Below, one piece after another: positions 24,201 to 31,467 of a stretch of 64,000 bases of DNA. Within the stretch, counting starts at the first letter, position 1. Every line of letters begins with the position of its first letter. The stretch is taken from contig NZ_JAANZA010000001.1 in NCBI RefSeq assembly GCF_012274275.1, positions 620,001 to 684,000 on the forward strand, in the 5' to 3' direction. Source of the DNA: Cryobacterium sp. BB307 (GTDB lineage: Bacteria > Actinomycetota > Actinomycetes > Actinomycetales > Microbacteriaceae). Made by a program: the position numbers and the translations under genes. The notes below the pieces were generated by a model. It worked only from the letters and a program-made list of their open reading frames with translations, did not search any database and was not told the origin of the DNA.

Positions 24201-25298
24201 GACCTGGTGTACGCGTCCACTCGGCCGAACGACCCGGATGGCAACGTCACCTACCGTGAAGCCGCCCAGGTGCAGCCGTTCGCGAACACTCTCGTGACGA
24301 TGACCCTGACCGGCGAGCAGATCCGGCAGATCCTGGAGCAGCAGTGGCAGCCAGCAGGCACCTCGCGTCCATTCCTGAAGCTCGGCGTTTCTGAAGGGTT
24401 CGAGTACGTCTACGACCCGTCAGCGGCGGTCGGCGAGCGGATCACCGCGATGTACCTGAACGGTGAGCTGATCGACCCGGCCGGCCAGTACCGGGTCGTC
24501 GCGAACTCGTTCCTCGCATCCGGTGGCGACAACTTCGTCACCTTCCGCGATGGTACGCAGCGTGCCGACAGCGGGCGGGTCGACCTGCAGGCGATGGTCG
24601 ACTACTTCGTGGCCAACCCGGTCGCATCGCCCGACTACGCACAGCGCTCGGTCGGCGTGAACCCGTCCGACGCGGATGCCGACGGCTACAGCGCCGGCGA
24701 CCAGGTCGCCCTCGACCTGTCGTCGCTGGTGTTCACGCGCGGTGGGCCGACCACGGGCACCGTCGAGGTGCTCGCCGGCGACACCGTGCTCGGCTCGGCC
24801 ACGATCGACGGCACCATCGTCGACACGACCGATGAGCAGGGTCGGGCGACGGTGACGATCACGATCCCGGATGGCGCGGCGGAGGGAACCCTGCTGCTCA
24901 CCATCCGGGTAGTCGAGAACGGCACCGAGATCGCCTACCCGCTGGCAATCACCTCGAACCTTGAGGCGATTGCCAACGTCAAGGAGCCGAAGATCACCGG
25001 CGCGGCTAAGGTCGGCCACACGGTCAAGGTGAATGCGGGCAACTGGAGCGTCAAGAAGCCCGAGTTCAGCTACCAGTGGCTGCGCGACGGCGAGCCGATC
25101 GATGGCGCGACGGGTGCCAGCTACCGGATCACCGATGCTGACCTGGGTACCCAGTTGAGCGTCGTGGTGACGGCCAGCGCCGATGGCTACGCTGACGGGT
25201 CAGCGACGAGCGACGCCCAGCGGGTGCAGCCGGCGCGCGGCGGTCTGCCCGGCCTGCTCGACTGGCTGACCAACCAGCTCGACTGGCTAACCCCGTAA
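21225..25298 (+). CDS. Secreted ExeM/NucH-type endonuclease fused to 5'-nucleotidase
   Basis: 1357 aa, started at TTG 21225 with GGGGAGA seven bases upstream. The signal peptide (residues 1-45, ending TAANAA) is followed by an OB-like domain (TPLTGQTVTVEGIVTADYRG). Next comes an endonuclease/exonuclease/phosphatase domain (residues 310-620: SFNVFNYF, VALQEIENS, LIGDFNAYPEED, SSDHDPIKV). Then a metallophosphoesterase (625-900: INDFHGRIEA, GDLIGAS, FGNHEFDQG, VSGHTHLAY) and the 5'-nucleotidase C-domain (MNPGGLRADL, FLASGGDNF). An Ig-like tail (KVGHTVKVNAGNW) ends the protein. It could degrade outside DNA to nucleosides and phosphate. No LPxTG is seen. Confidence 0.92.
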   Translation: MQESADSTLNTKRRGRGRLGLVASVGTIALAFTGLTATAANAAEVTHTIAQVQGAAATTPLTGQTVTVEGIVTADYRGVSNFRGIVIQTEGSGGATDATPGASDGIFVYLNNANPAVAIGDKVRVTGTAGENFDQTQISATTAAQTELVEAGVGVPEATPLPATLVGADREVLESQLVTPTGDYYLGSSHNLFSFGELWLSAQAPAVKSTETTDAGADANAIAAANAAKRLLLDDGYSIRVDNSNHVGDQPYLTEDVVVRNGDKAVFPATPYVLAWGFNEWRLQPTVPITDANGAPFKPTFEPTNPRPASAPQVGGDFSIASFNVFNYFTTLTSQNSQARGADTAADFAIQQAKIVTAINELGADVVALQEIENSVKLGEPVDEALQALVAALNAAAGAGTWDYVPTPAGLNDAAITDFITNAIIFKPAAVTTVGDSFTQVDETVWDIAREPIGQTFEANETGKVFTVIANHFKSKSGTGADPADGQGHFNAERVEQANSLLALVEQVSTDPARSEDVFLIGDFNAYPEEDPVQVFTDAGWVDLLTELTDGQYTYSFNGEWGSLDHIIASPSAAASVTGAGSWAINAPEWGDRGYEFDATDPDSVFRSSDHDPIKVGVSAEIAPVEIEILTINDFHGRIEAASDAPGAAQLGGMVDYWEAQNPNTTFVAAGDLIGASTFTSFIQQDQPTIDALNAIGLDTSSFGNHEFDQGRDDVDNRILQEADWPYLAANLYDRATGEPAYQEYFLQEFDGVTVGFIGAVTEELSSLVSPAGIATLEVRDIVVEVNRVAGELSDGDLANGEADVLVLLVHEGAATPDVASSTDDSAFGQIVRGVDPTVDAIVSGHTHLAYDHEIEIPGMDLPRLVVSAGQYGQNYAHLDLSVDAETQEIISFTAEILPITGFTPDAEVAAIVAEATKAADVLGSVKVGEITESFYRGMQNLVPPTPANPTGIVENRGAESSLGNFVADVQLWATAALGTEIAFMNPGGLRADLVYASTRPNDPDGNVTYREAAQVQPFANTLVTMTLTGEQIRQILEQQWQPAGTSRPFLKLGVSEGFEYVYDPSAAVGERITAMYLNGELIDPAGQYRVVANSFLASGGDNFVTFRDGTQRADSGRVDLQAMVDYFVANPVASPDYAQRSVGVNPSDADADGYSAGDQVALDLSSLVFTRGGPTTGTVEVLAGDTVLGSATIDGTIVDTTDEQGRATVTITIPDGAAEGTLLLTIRVVENGTEIAYPLAITSNLEAIANVKEPKITGAAKVGHTVKVNAGNWSVKKPEFSYQWLRDGEPIDGATGASYRITDADLGTQLSVVVTASADGYADGSATSDAQRVQPARGGLPGLLDWLTNQLDWLTP

Positions 25299-25307
25299 CA
25301 CGATTGT

Positions 25308-25338
25308 CGGCCGGGTAGCCCCCCGGGTTGCCCGGCCG
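25308..25338. terminator. Bidirectional hairpin terminator between convergent genes
   Basis: CGGCCGGG (25308-25315) pairs with CCCGGCCG (25331-25338) across a 15-base loop, in the 44-bp gap between the nucleotidase and Ppx/GppA stops. It is GC-rich without a strong T-run, as is usual for this genome. Confidence 0.55.
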
Positions 25339-25342
25339 GCGT

Positions 25343-26269
25343 TCAGTCGGCGAGCGAGAGTGCTGTGCCGTCGAGGATGTCGTGCTCGCTTGTGACCACG
25401 GTGTCGATTCCGGATGCGTCGCGCACGCGTCCGACGATGACCGACCAGACCAGGGCGCCGGATGCGATCACATCGACACGACCCGGGTGCATATAGGGGA
25501 GCGCTGCTCGCTGCTCACGCGGCATCGACGCGAGGTCGGCGCAGGCCTCGAGCACCCTCTCGACCGACAGCCGAGTCCCGTTGATGACCTCCGGCTGATA
25601 CCTCGGCAGCTGGAGGGCGTGCGCAGTGACCGTCGTCACCGTGCCGGCAACCCCGACGAGTTCGCTCGCGCGGCTGAGGTCGACGACCGCTGCTGCCTCG
25701 TCGAGCGCCGCGTTCACGTCTGCCCGTACGGCCGCACGCTGCGCCTCAGTGGGCGGGTCGAAGTGCAGGTGTCGCTCAGTGAGTCGCACGCAGCCGACGT
25801 CCATCGAGAAGGACGACATCGGCGTCCCATCGCCGAGCACGAGCTCGGTCGAGCCACCGCCAAGATCGACGACTAGGCGCTCGGTCTCAGCATCGGAACC
25901 AAGAACGCTCACGGCGCCGCGGAACGACAGCGCCGCCTCCTCCCCGCCGCTGATCACCTCGGGCGTGACGCCCAGGATGTCGCGCACGCCGTTCAGGAAC
26001 TCGTCCCGGTTGGCGGCGTCGCGCGTTGCGGAGGTGGCGACGAACCGCATCCTCTCGACACCGTGTTCACGGCACAGGTCGGCGTAGCGCTGGGTGGTCT
26101 CTAGCGTGCGGGCCAGTGCGTCGTCGGCGAAGCGCCCGGTGCGGTCCACTCCCTGACCGAGACGCACCAATTCGAGGGTGCGCACGACGTCGGTCAGGGC
26201 ACCGTCCTGTGCGTCCGCGATCAGCAGGCGCAGCGAGTTGGTTCCGCAATCGAACGCGGCGACGCGCAT
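25343..26269 (-). CDS. Ppx/GppA family exopolyphosphatase
   Basis: 308 aa, started at ATG 26269 with AAGGAG six bases upstream. The ASKHA-fold motifs are clear: phosphate-1 loop VAAFDCGTNSLRLLIA, phosphate-2 VVDLGGGSTELVLG, TSATRDAANRDEFL and SGGEEAALSFRG (catalytic Glu region). This short form is the Actinobacterial Ppx/GppA type that removes terminal phosphate from polyphosphate, or hydrolyses pppGpp. It is convergent with the secreted nucleotidase. Both genes concern phosphate metabolism, but they are on opposite strands and need not be co-regulated. Confidence 0.93.
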   Translation of the reverse strand: MRVAAFDCGTNSLRLLIADAQDGALTDVVRTLELVRLGQGVDRTGRFADDALARTLETTQRYADLCREHGVERMRFVATSATRDAANRDEFLNGVRDILGVTPEVISGGEEAALSFRGAVSVLGSDAETERLVVDLGGGSTELVLGDGTPMSSFSMDVGCVRLTERHLHFDPPTEAQRAAVRADVNAALDEAAAVVDLSRASELVGVAGTVTTVTAHALQLPRYQPEVINGTRLSVERVLEACADLASMPREQRAALPYMHPGRVDVIASGALVWSVIVGRVRDASGIDTVVTSEHDILDGTALSLAD

Positions 26270-26334
26270 CTTCGCTCCTTTCGGCAAGGAGCCAGCCTAC
26301 GCCTGCGAAATGTCTGTCAGGTTCCGCGCGGACC

Positions 26335-26362
26335 TTGAACCACCACCGAACAGTTGTAGGTT
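26335..26362 (+). promoter_or_regulatory. Probable sigma-70-type promoter for SRPBCC gene
   Basis: TTGAAC (26335-26340) and TAGGTT (26357-26362) are separated by 16 bases and lie 33 bases before ATG 26395. GAAGGA (26383-26388) is the ribosome-binding site. Confidence 0.45.
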
Positions 26363-26394
26363 GGCGACGAGCAGACCAACTCGAAGGACTGAAC

Positions 26395-26877
26395 ATGCCT
26401 GTCACCGATGTCAAGCAAGACCTGGACGCCCGTACCCTCACCATCACCGCCGAGTTCGCCGCACCAGTCGAGCGGGTCTGGCAGGTCTACGCAGATCCGC
26501 GCCAGCTCGAGAAGGTCTGGGGACCGCCGACTTTCCCGGCGACGGTCGTCGAACACGATCTGACTCCCGGCGGTCGCGTCACCTACTTCATGACCGGGCC
26601 GGAGGGGGAGAAGTTCGGCGGGTACTGGAAGGTCACAGCGGTGGACGAGCCGCGTTCCTTCGCGTTCGAGGACGGCTTCGCCGACGAGGACCTCAACCCC
26701 GATCCCGAGCAGCCGGTCGCGACGAGCGTCTACACATTCACCGAGCGCGACGGTCGAACGCACGCCACCTATGTGTCTACCTACGAAACGGTGGAGGGAC
26801 TGCAGACCGTGCTCGACATGGGAGTGGTCGAGGGTTCAACCGACGCCATCAACCAGATCGACGAGTTCGTGGCCTGA
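26395..26877 (+). CDS. SRPBCC (AHSA1-like) domain protein
   Basis: 160 aa from ATG 26395. The START-like fold of the AHSA1/CalC family is visible: ITAEFAAPVERVWQVYADPR (first strand and helix), LEKVWGPPTFPATVVEHDL, then GPEGEKFGGYWKVTAVDEP and a final long helix (GVVEGSTDAINQIDEFV). Such proteins bind hydrophobic ligands in a cavity, and many are genomic partners of ArsR regulators, but none is near here. Function is unknown. It is divergent from ppx and is followed by a palindromic repeat from 26889. Confidence 0.85.
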   Translation: MPVTDVKQDLDARTLTITAEFAAPVERVWQVYADPRQLEKVWGPPTFPATVVEHDLTPGGRVTYFMTGPEGEKFGGYWKVTAVDEPRSFAFEDGFADEDLNPDPEQPVATSVYTFTERDGRTHATYVSTYETVEGLQTVLDMGVVEGSTDAINQIDEFVA

Positions 26878-26888
26878 TCGGCACCCGC

Positions 26889-26975
26889 TGATTGAGGGAC
26901 TCGCGAAGCGAATCGTCTCGAAACCAGCCGGTTGTGGTGGTTTCGAGACGATCGGCTGCGCCGATCCCTCAACCA
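26889..26975. repeat. GATCGTCTCGAAACCA palindromic repeat supplying a stop codon
   Basis: Terminal arms TGATTGAGGGA and TCCCTCAACCA enclose inner arms AATCGTCTCGAAACCA and TGGTTTCGAGACGATC (26938-26953). The right end contains the TGA stop (26969-26971) of the minus-strand serine hydrolase, preceded by its last two Gly codons. It is the same family as 29188-29269. Confidence 0.85.
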
Positions 26976-28168
26976 CCGGAGCCGAACAGCTGGCGTTCGA
27001 TCCGATCGACGGTCCACGGGACCGCGTCCGGCTCGACCTGTGCGGCGATGAGCGCCCCGACCAGCTCGATGAACCAGCCGGACGCATCCGAATTGTTGAG
27101 CATGACGACGATGGTCGTGTCGGTCTCCGGGTTGTGCAGCATCTGCGTCACAAAGCCGGGCATGTCCCCGCCGTGCCCGCGGTACGGGCCGTATTCCTGC
27201 ACGCCGAGTCCATATGCGGTCTCATAGGACTTGCCCACTCCCGTCGCACGCGTGTCCCATTGCGCTGCGAATGACTCGTCCCTGAGCAGTTCGCCGGTGG
27301 CGACCGCTTCGACCCAGGTGCCGAGATCCTCGATCGTCGACACGACCCCGCCGGACTCGTAGGCGATGCTCGCGGAGAGCTCGGTCACGTCGTCGGCGCT
27401 GTTCGGTATCGGCTTGAGGGAGTCGTCGAACGCCGCCATGTAGCCGTGCGAGAAAGGCTCCGGCAGCCGAGTTTCGGATGCGGCAGGGTAGCTCGTGCCG
27501 GTAAGGCCGAGCGGTCGGTTGATGCCCTCTTCGTACAACTCTGCCCACGGAGTGTCCGTGATCGCCTCAATCGCGAGACCAAGCAGCACGTACCCGCCGT
27601 TGGTATAGGAGAAGCGCTGGCCGGGCTCGCCGACGCGCGGTGCCGACAGTGTCGCCTCGATGAGTTCCGAGCGCTCCAGCGGAGCGCTCATGTCGCCCAA
27701 GATGGTCGAGAAAAGCGCCTCACGGTAGTCACCGACCCCGGAGGTGTGCTGGCACAGGTTGCGGAAGGTGATGCCGCTCAGGTCGTACCGTTCATCGAAC
27801 GAGCGCAACTCCTCGCTGCGATCGACGTACTCGATGAGCTCGTCGTCGAGCTCGATAACCCCTGCATCCACCTGCTGCAGCATGACGGTGCAGGTCATCG
27901 ACTTCGTGTTCGAGGCGATCCTGAAATGCATGTCGGTGGTGAGTTCTGTCCCGTCGAGGTCGGCGTCGCCCGCTGCGAGGGTGAACTCTTCATCACCATG
28001 ACGCACGAGCACCAGCCCACCGGGTGCCCCGGATTCCTCGACGACCCGCAGCAGGGTGTCGAGCACTGTGGCTTCGAGCGGCGAAGTCGCCGGTGCGGCA
28101 TGGGCCACACAGCCGGTGGCCGCAAGGGATGCGGCCAAGGCGGCGGCGGCGAGCGGGAAACGTCTCAT
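26969..28168 (-). CDS. Serine hydrolase lipoprotein (class C beta-lactamase / DD-peptidase family)
   Basis: 399 aa. The signal peptide MRRFPLAAAALAASLAATGC has an ATGC lipobox, so it is anchored outside the membrane. The penicillin-binding fold motifs are FRIASNTKSMT (nucleophile Ser in SNTK), YTNGGYVLLG (Tyr-x-Asn) and a late GHGGDMPGF (in place of KTG). This pattern fits beta-lactamase-related esterases and D-aminopeptidases. The substrate is unknown, perhaps peptidoglycan peptides. Its TGA stop and final Gly-Gly are encoded inside a palindromic repeat. It is divergent from kynA. Confidence 0.88.
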   Translation of the reverse strand: MRRFPLAAAALAASLAATGCVAHAAPATSPLEATVLDTLLRVVEESGAPGGLVLVRHGDEEFTLAAGDADLDGTELTTDMHFRIASNTKSMTCTVMLQQVDAGVIELDDELIEYVDRSEELRSFDERYDLSGITFRNLCQHTSGVGDYREALFSTILGDMSAPLERSELIEATLSAPRVGEPGQRFSYTNGGYVLLGLAIEAITDTPWAELYEEGINRPLGLTGTSYPAASETRLPEPFSHGYMAAFDDSLKPIPNSADDVTELSASIAYESGGVVSTIEDLGTWVEAVATGELLRDESFAAQWDTRATGVGKSYETAYGLGVQEYGPYRGHGGDMPGFVTQMLHNPETDTTIVVMLNNSDASGWFIELVGALIAAQVEPDAVPWTVDRIERQLFGSGG

Positions 28169-28329
28169 GGTGTTGCTCCTCGTAGGTTCGCCCCCACGGT
28201 ATGCGGCCGGCCCGTCCCGCCGTCACGGGCACCGGTCACTCGTGCAGGGCGCCTGTCCCGACCGGGGCAGGACAGAGAGCAGTCTCACAATCATGGCGGT
28301 CGTCACGAAAGCGCAATATGCTGTGCGGC

Positions 28330-29196
28330 ATGACGGATGCGCGAGGCGGCGAACGTGAGATCGAGCAGGAGATCGTCACCGATTTCCGCGATCGGATGAG
28401 CTACGGCTCCTACCTGCAGCTCGATCGGCTGCTGTCGGCGCAGGTGCCGGTGAGCAGCCCGGAGCACCACGACGAGCTGCTGTTCATCATCCAGCACCAA
28501 ACGACGGAGCTCTGGCTGAAGCTCGTGCTGCACGAGCTGATCACCGCCCGCGACTCCATCGCCCGCGACGACCTGCAACCGGCGCTGAAGAACGTCGCGC
28601 GCGTCAAGCACATCCAACGCACCCTCACCGAGCAGTGGTCGGTGCTGGCCACCCTCACGCCGACCGAGTACGCGCAGTTCCGCGGAGTGCTCGGCAACGC
28701 ATCCGGATTCCAGTCCTACCAGTACCGTGCGGTCGAGTTTCTGCTCGGCAACAAGAACGCAGGCATGCTGCGCGTCTTCGAGTCGCACCCGGAGGCGCAC
28801 GCGCTGCTGTCCGAACTGCTCGCGAGCCCCAGCGTCTACGACGAGTTCCTGCGCTACCTCGCGCGTCGAGGCTTCGAGGTGCCGAGCAGCGTGCTCGAGC
28901 GTGATGTCACGCAGGGGTACTCATTCACGCCGGAGTTGGTCGCCACCTTCCGCACCATCTATGAGAACCCGGATGAGCACTGGCTCGAGTACGAGACCTG
29001 CGAAGAGTTCGTCGATCTGGAGGACAACTTCCAGCAGTGGCGGTTCCGGCACCTGAAGACCGTGCTGAGGATCATCGGCACCAAGCGCGGCACCGGCGGA
29101 TCAAGCGGTGTCGGCTTCCTGGAGAAGGCACTCGACCTGACGTTCTTCCCCGAGCTGTTTGCGGTTCGGACGGAGATCGGGGCAACCGGTGGTTGA
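28330..29196 (+). CDS. kynA: Tryptophan 2,3-dioxygenase
   Basis: 288 aa, an all-helical haem enzyme opening the indole ring of L-tryptophan to N-formylkynurenine. MSYGSYLQLDRLLSAQ, LLFIIQHQTTELWLKL, the substrate-pocket loop GNASGFQSYQYRAVEFLLGN and the C-terminal WRFRHLKTVLRIIGTKRGTG are diagnostic of TDO. ATG 28330 follows GCTGTGCGGC, a poor ribosome-binding site. It heads a four-gene unit (kynA, amidohydrolase, kynU, paaX-like) on the plus strand. Its TGA stop lies inside the palindromic repeat at 29188-29269, so the last two residues (GG) are repeat-derived. Confidence 0.96.
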   Translation: MTDARGGEREIEQEIVTDFRDRMSYGSYLQLDRLLSAQVPVSSPEHHDELLFIIQHQTTELWLKLVLHELITARDSIARDDLQPALKNVARVKHIQRTLTEQWSVLATLTPTEYAQFRGVLGNASGFQSYQYRAVEFLLGNKNAGMLRVFESHPEAHALLSELLASPSVYDEFLRYLARRGFEVPSSVLERDVTQGYSFTPELVATFRTIYENPDEHWLEYETCEEFVDLEDNFQQWRFRHLKTVLRIIGTKRGTGGSSGVGFLEKALDLTFFPELFAVRTEIGATGG

Positions 29197-29269
29197 TGGA
29201 TCAGCCGAAGGCCGATCGTCTCGAAACCACATCGCGGAGGCTGGTTTCGAGACGATCGCTTCGCAATCC
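29188..29269. repeat. GATCGTCTCGAAACCA palindromic repeat at kynA 3' end
   Basis: Left end GGTGGTTGATGGATC holds the kynA stop. Inner arms GATCGTCTCGAAACCA (29214-29229) and TGGTTTCGAGACGATC (29242-29257) are perfect inverts. It sits between kynA and the amidohydrolase and is open in the amidohydrolase frame. It matches the repeat at 26889-26975. Confidence 0.85.
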
Positions 29270-30265
29270 CGGGGCCAGCGGCAGCGGGTTGTATTCCGGG
29301 TCGACGAATGCTGGGCGGGCGAGTGGCTCGGACCGACCGTGCTCGAGGTTGATGACCGCGGCATCCGCCGCTCGGCAGCCACGCCGACCGCTCACCTGCC
29401 GGGCACCGCGCTCCCCGGCCTGCGCGACGCGCACGTGCACCTCGGTCTCATCGACCCGACCGCCCTCCTCGCAGCCGGGATCGGCGCGGTCGATGATTGC
29501 GGTTGGGATCCGGATGCCGCGCGCACCTGGGCAGCGGACCAACACCTCCCCGAGGTCCGGTTCGCGGGCGCATTCCTCACCGCGCCCGGCGGCTACCCAT
29601 CCGACCGTGACTGGGCGCCAACGGCATCCGTGCTCGAGGTGGCCGGCACCGACGACGCCGGCGCTGCGGTGCAGCGGCAGCTCGACGCCGGCGCGAGCTT
29701 CATCAAGGTCACGCTCAACGCGGCGGCCGGTCCGGTGCTGGATGACGCCACGCTCTGCGCGATCGTCGGAGAAGCCCACTCCCGCGGCCTCGGCGTGACC
29801 GCGCATGTCGAGGGGGCCGGGCAGGCCGAGCGGGCCTTCAGCGCGGGCGTCGACCGATTCGCGCACGCGCCGTTCACCGAGCGCCTGAGTGACGACCTGC
29901 TGTCGGCGATGGCCGACAACGTGAGCTGGGTGAGCACACTCGACATCCACGGCTGGGGCGAGCCGACCACCGCCTTCGACATCGCGAGCGACAACGTCCG
30001 CCACTTCCGGGACCTCGGCGGCCGGGTCGTCTACGGCACGGATCTCGGCAACGGACCGCTGCCGGTCGGCATCAACCACCGCGAGCTGAGCGCGCTGACC
30101 GAAGCCGGGTTCGGCGGCGACCAACTCGTGGCCGCCATCGCGCCCGCGCGCTTCGGCCGCATCCTGTCCCACCTCGCCGACGACCGGCATGCGGACACCG
30201 CGGCCTGGCTCGCCGGCGCATCCGCCATCACCCCCGACCAACTCCTGGAGCGACTCGCGCAATGA
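29189..30265 (+). CDS. Amidohydrolase-superfamily enzyme in kynurenine operon
   Basis: About 358 aa in this frame. The metal-dependent TIM-barrel motifs are present: LRDAHVHLG (HxH), TAHVEG (His), DRFAHAPF (His) and VYGTDLGNG (Asp). Conserved sequence begins at VVFRVDE, codon 29290. No ATG precedes it, and the only upstream start codons lie within or before the palindromic repeat (GTG 29189; internal GTG 29339). The N-terminus is therefore uncertain. Sitting between kynA and kynU, with an ATGA overlap to kynU, it is a candidate for deformylating N-formylkynurenine. No KynB-type or alpha/beta-hydrolase formamidase is present. Function is inferred, not shown. Confidence 0.75.
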   Translation: MVDGSAEGRSSRNHIAEAGFETIASQSRGQRQRVVFRVDECWAGEWLGPTVLEVDDRGIRRSAATPTAHLPGTALPGLRDAHVHLGLIDPTALLAAGIGAVDDCGWDPDAARTWAADQHLPEVRFAGAFLTAPGGYPSDRDWAPTASVLEVAGTDDAGAAVQRQLDAGASFIKVTLNAAAGPVLDDATLCAIVGEAHSRGLGVTAHVEGAGQAERAFSAGVDRFAHAPFTERLSDDLLSAMADNVSWVSTLDIHGWGEPTTAFDIASDNVRHFRDLGGRVVYGTDLGNGPLPVGINHRELSALTEAGFGGDQLVAAIAPARFGRILSHLADDRHADTAAWLAGASAITPDQLLERLAQ

Positions 30266-31467
30266 CCACCGCAGCACAACTCGACAGCACCGACCCGCTC
30301 GCCGGCTACCGCGAGAGGTTCGTCACCGACGGCGAGGTGATCGCCTATCTGGACGGCAACTCGCTCGGGCGGCCGACCCGGGCAAGCGTGCAGCGACTCA
30401 CCGAGTTCGCCGAGAAGCACTGGGGCGGACGGCTGATCCGCGGCTGGGATGAGCAGTGGTACGACCTGCCGCTGACCATCGGCGACCGCATCGGCAAGGT
30501 CGTGCTCGGCGCGGCGCCCGGTCAGGTGTTCGTCGGCGACTCCACCACGGTGATCCTCTACAAGCTCATCCGCGCCGCGCTGGCCGCGCGACCGGGCCGT
30601 GACGAGATCGTCGTCGATACCGACAACTTCCCGACCGACCGCTTCGTGGCTTCCGGAATCGCCGCCGAGTGCGGTGCGACGCTGCGTTGGGTGTCGTCGG
30701 CGCCGGATGGCGGGGTGACGCCCGACCAGGTCGCCGCGCTCGTCGGCGACCGCACCGCCCTCGTCGTCCTCTCCCACATCGCCTACCGCTCTGGCTATCT
30801 CGCCGATGCCCGGGAGATCACCCGCATCGCCCACGACGCCGGCGCGCTCGTGCTGTGGGACCTGTGCCACTCGGTCGGAGTCGTGCCCACCGAGCTCGAC
30901 GCATGGGGAGTGGACCTCGCCGCAGGATGCACCTACAAGTACCTGAACGGCGGACCCGGCTCGCCCGCGTTCGGCTACGTGCGCGCCGAGCACCAGGACA
31001 GCATGCGGCAGCCGATCCAGGGTTGGATGGGCAGCGCCAACCCGTTCGAGATGGGACCGGATTACGCGCCGCACGCGGGCATCCGGCGCTTCATCAGCGG
31101 CACACCGTCGGTGGTCGGCATGCTTGCGATGCAGGACATGCTCGACCTCATCGACGCCGCCGGCATGGATGTCATCCGGGCGAAGTCCGTGTCGCTCACG
31201 GAGTTCGCGATCGACCTTGCCGACGAGCTGCTGGTCCCGCGCGGTGCCGCGCTGTCGTCGCCGCGCGACCCGGAGCGTCGGGGCAGCCACGTGACCGTCG
31301 ACCACCCGGCGTTCAGCGACGTCGTCGGGCGGCTGTGGGAGCGCGGCGTGATCCCGGACTTCCGTCGTCCGCACGGGTTGCGGCTGGGCCTCTCGCCGCT
31401 GACGACGAGTTTCGCCGAGGTGCAGGTAGGTGTGGAAGCCATCGCCGAGGAGCTCGACGCGGCGTGA
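30262..31467 (+). CDS. kynU: Kynureninase
   Basis: 401-aa PLP enzyme cleaving kynurenine to anthranilate and alanine. YLDGNSLGRPT at the start, the GDSTTVILYKLIRA loop, LSHIAYRSGYLADA, WDLCHSVGV (PLP-binding Asp) and the Schiff-base lysine in CTYKYLNGGPGSP are standard. Normal length. ATG 30262 overlaps the amidohydrolase stop (ATGA). Its own stop overlaps the start of the PaaX-like gene (GTGA, 31464-31467), so the three are translationally coupled. Confidence 0.96.
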   Translation: MTTAAQLDSTDPLAGYRERFVTDGEVIAYLDGNSLGRPTRASVQRLTEFAEKHWGGRLIRGWDEQWYDLPLTIGDRIGKVVLGAAPGQVFVGDSTTVILYKLIRAALAARPGRDEIVVDTDNFPTDRFVASGIAAECGATLRWVSSAPDGGVTPDQVAALVGDRTALVVLSHIAYRSGYLADAREITRIAHDAGALVLWDLCHSVGVVPTELDAWGVDLAAGCTYKYLNGGPGSPAFGYVRAEHQDSMRQPIQGWMGSANPFEMGPDYAPHAGIRRFISGTPSVVGMLAMQDMLDLIDAAGMDVIRAKSVSLTEFAIDLADELLVPRGAALSSPRDPERRGSHVTVDHPAFSDVVGRLWERGVIPDFRRPHGLRLGLSPLTTSFAEVQVGVEAIAEELDAA

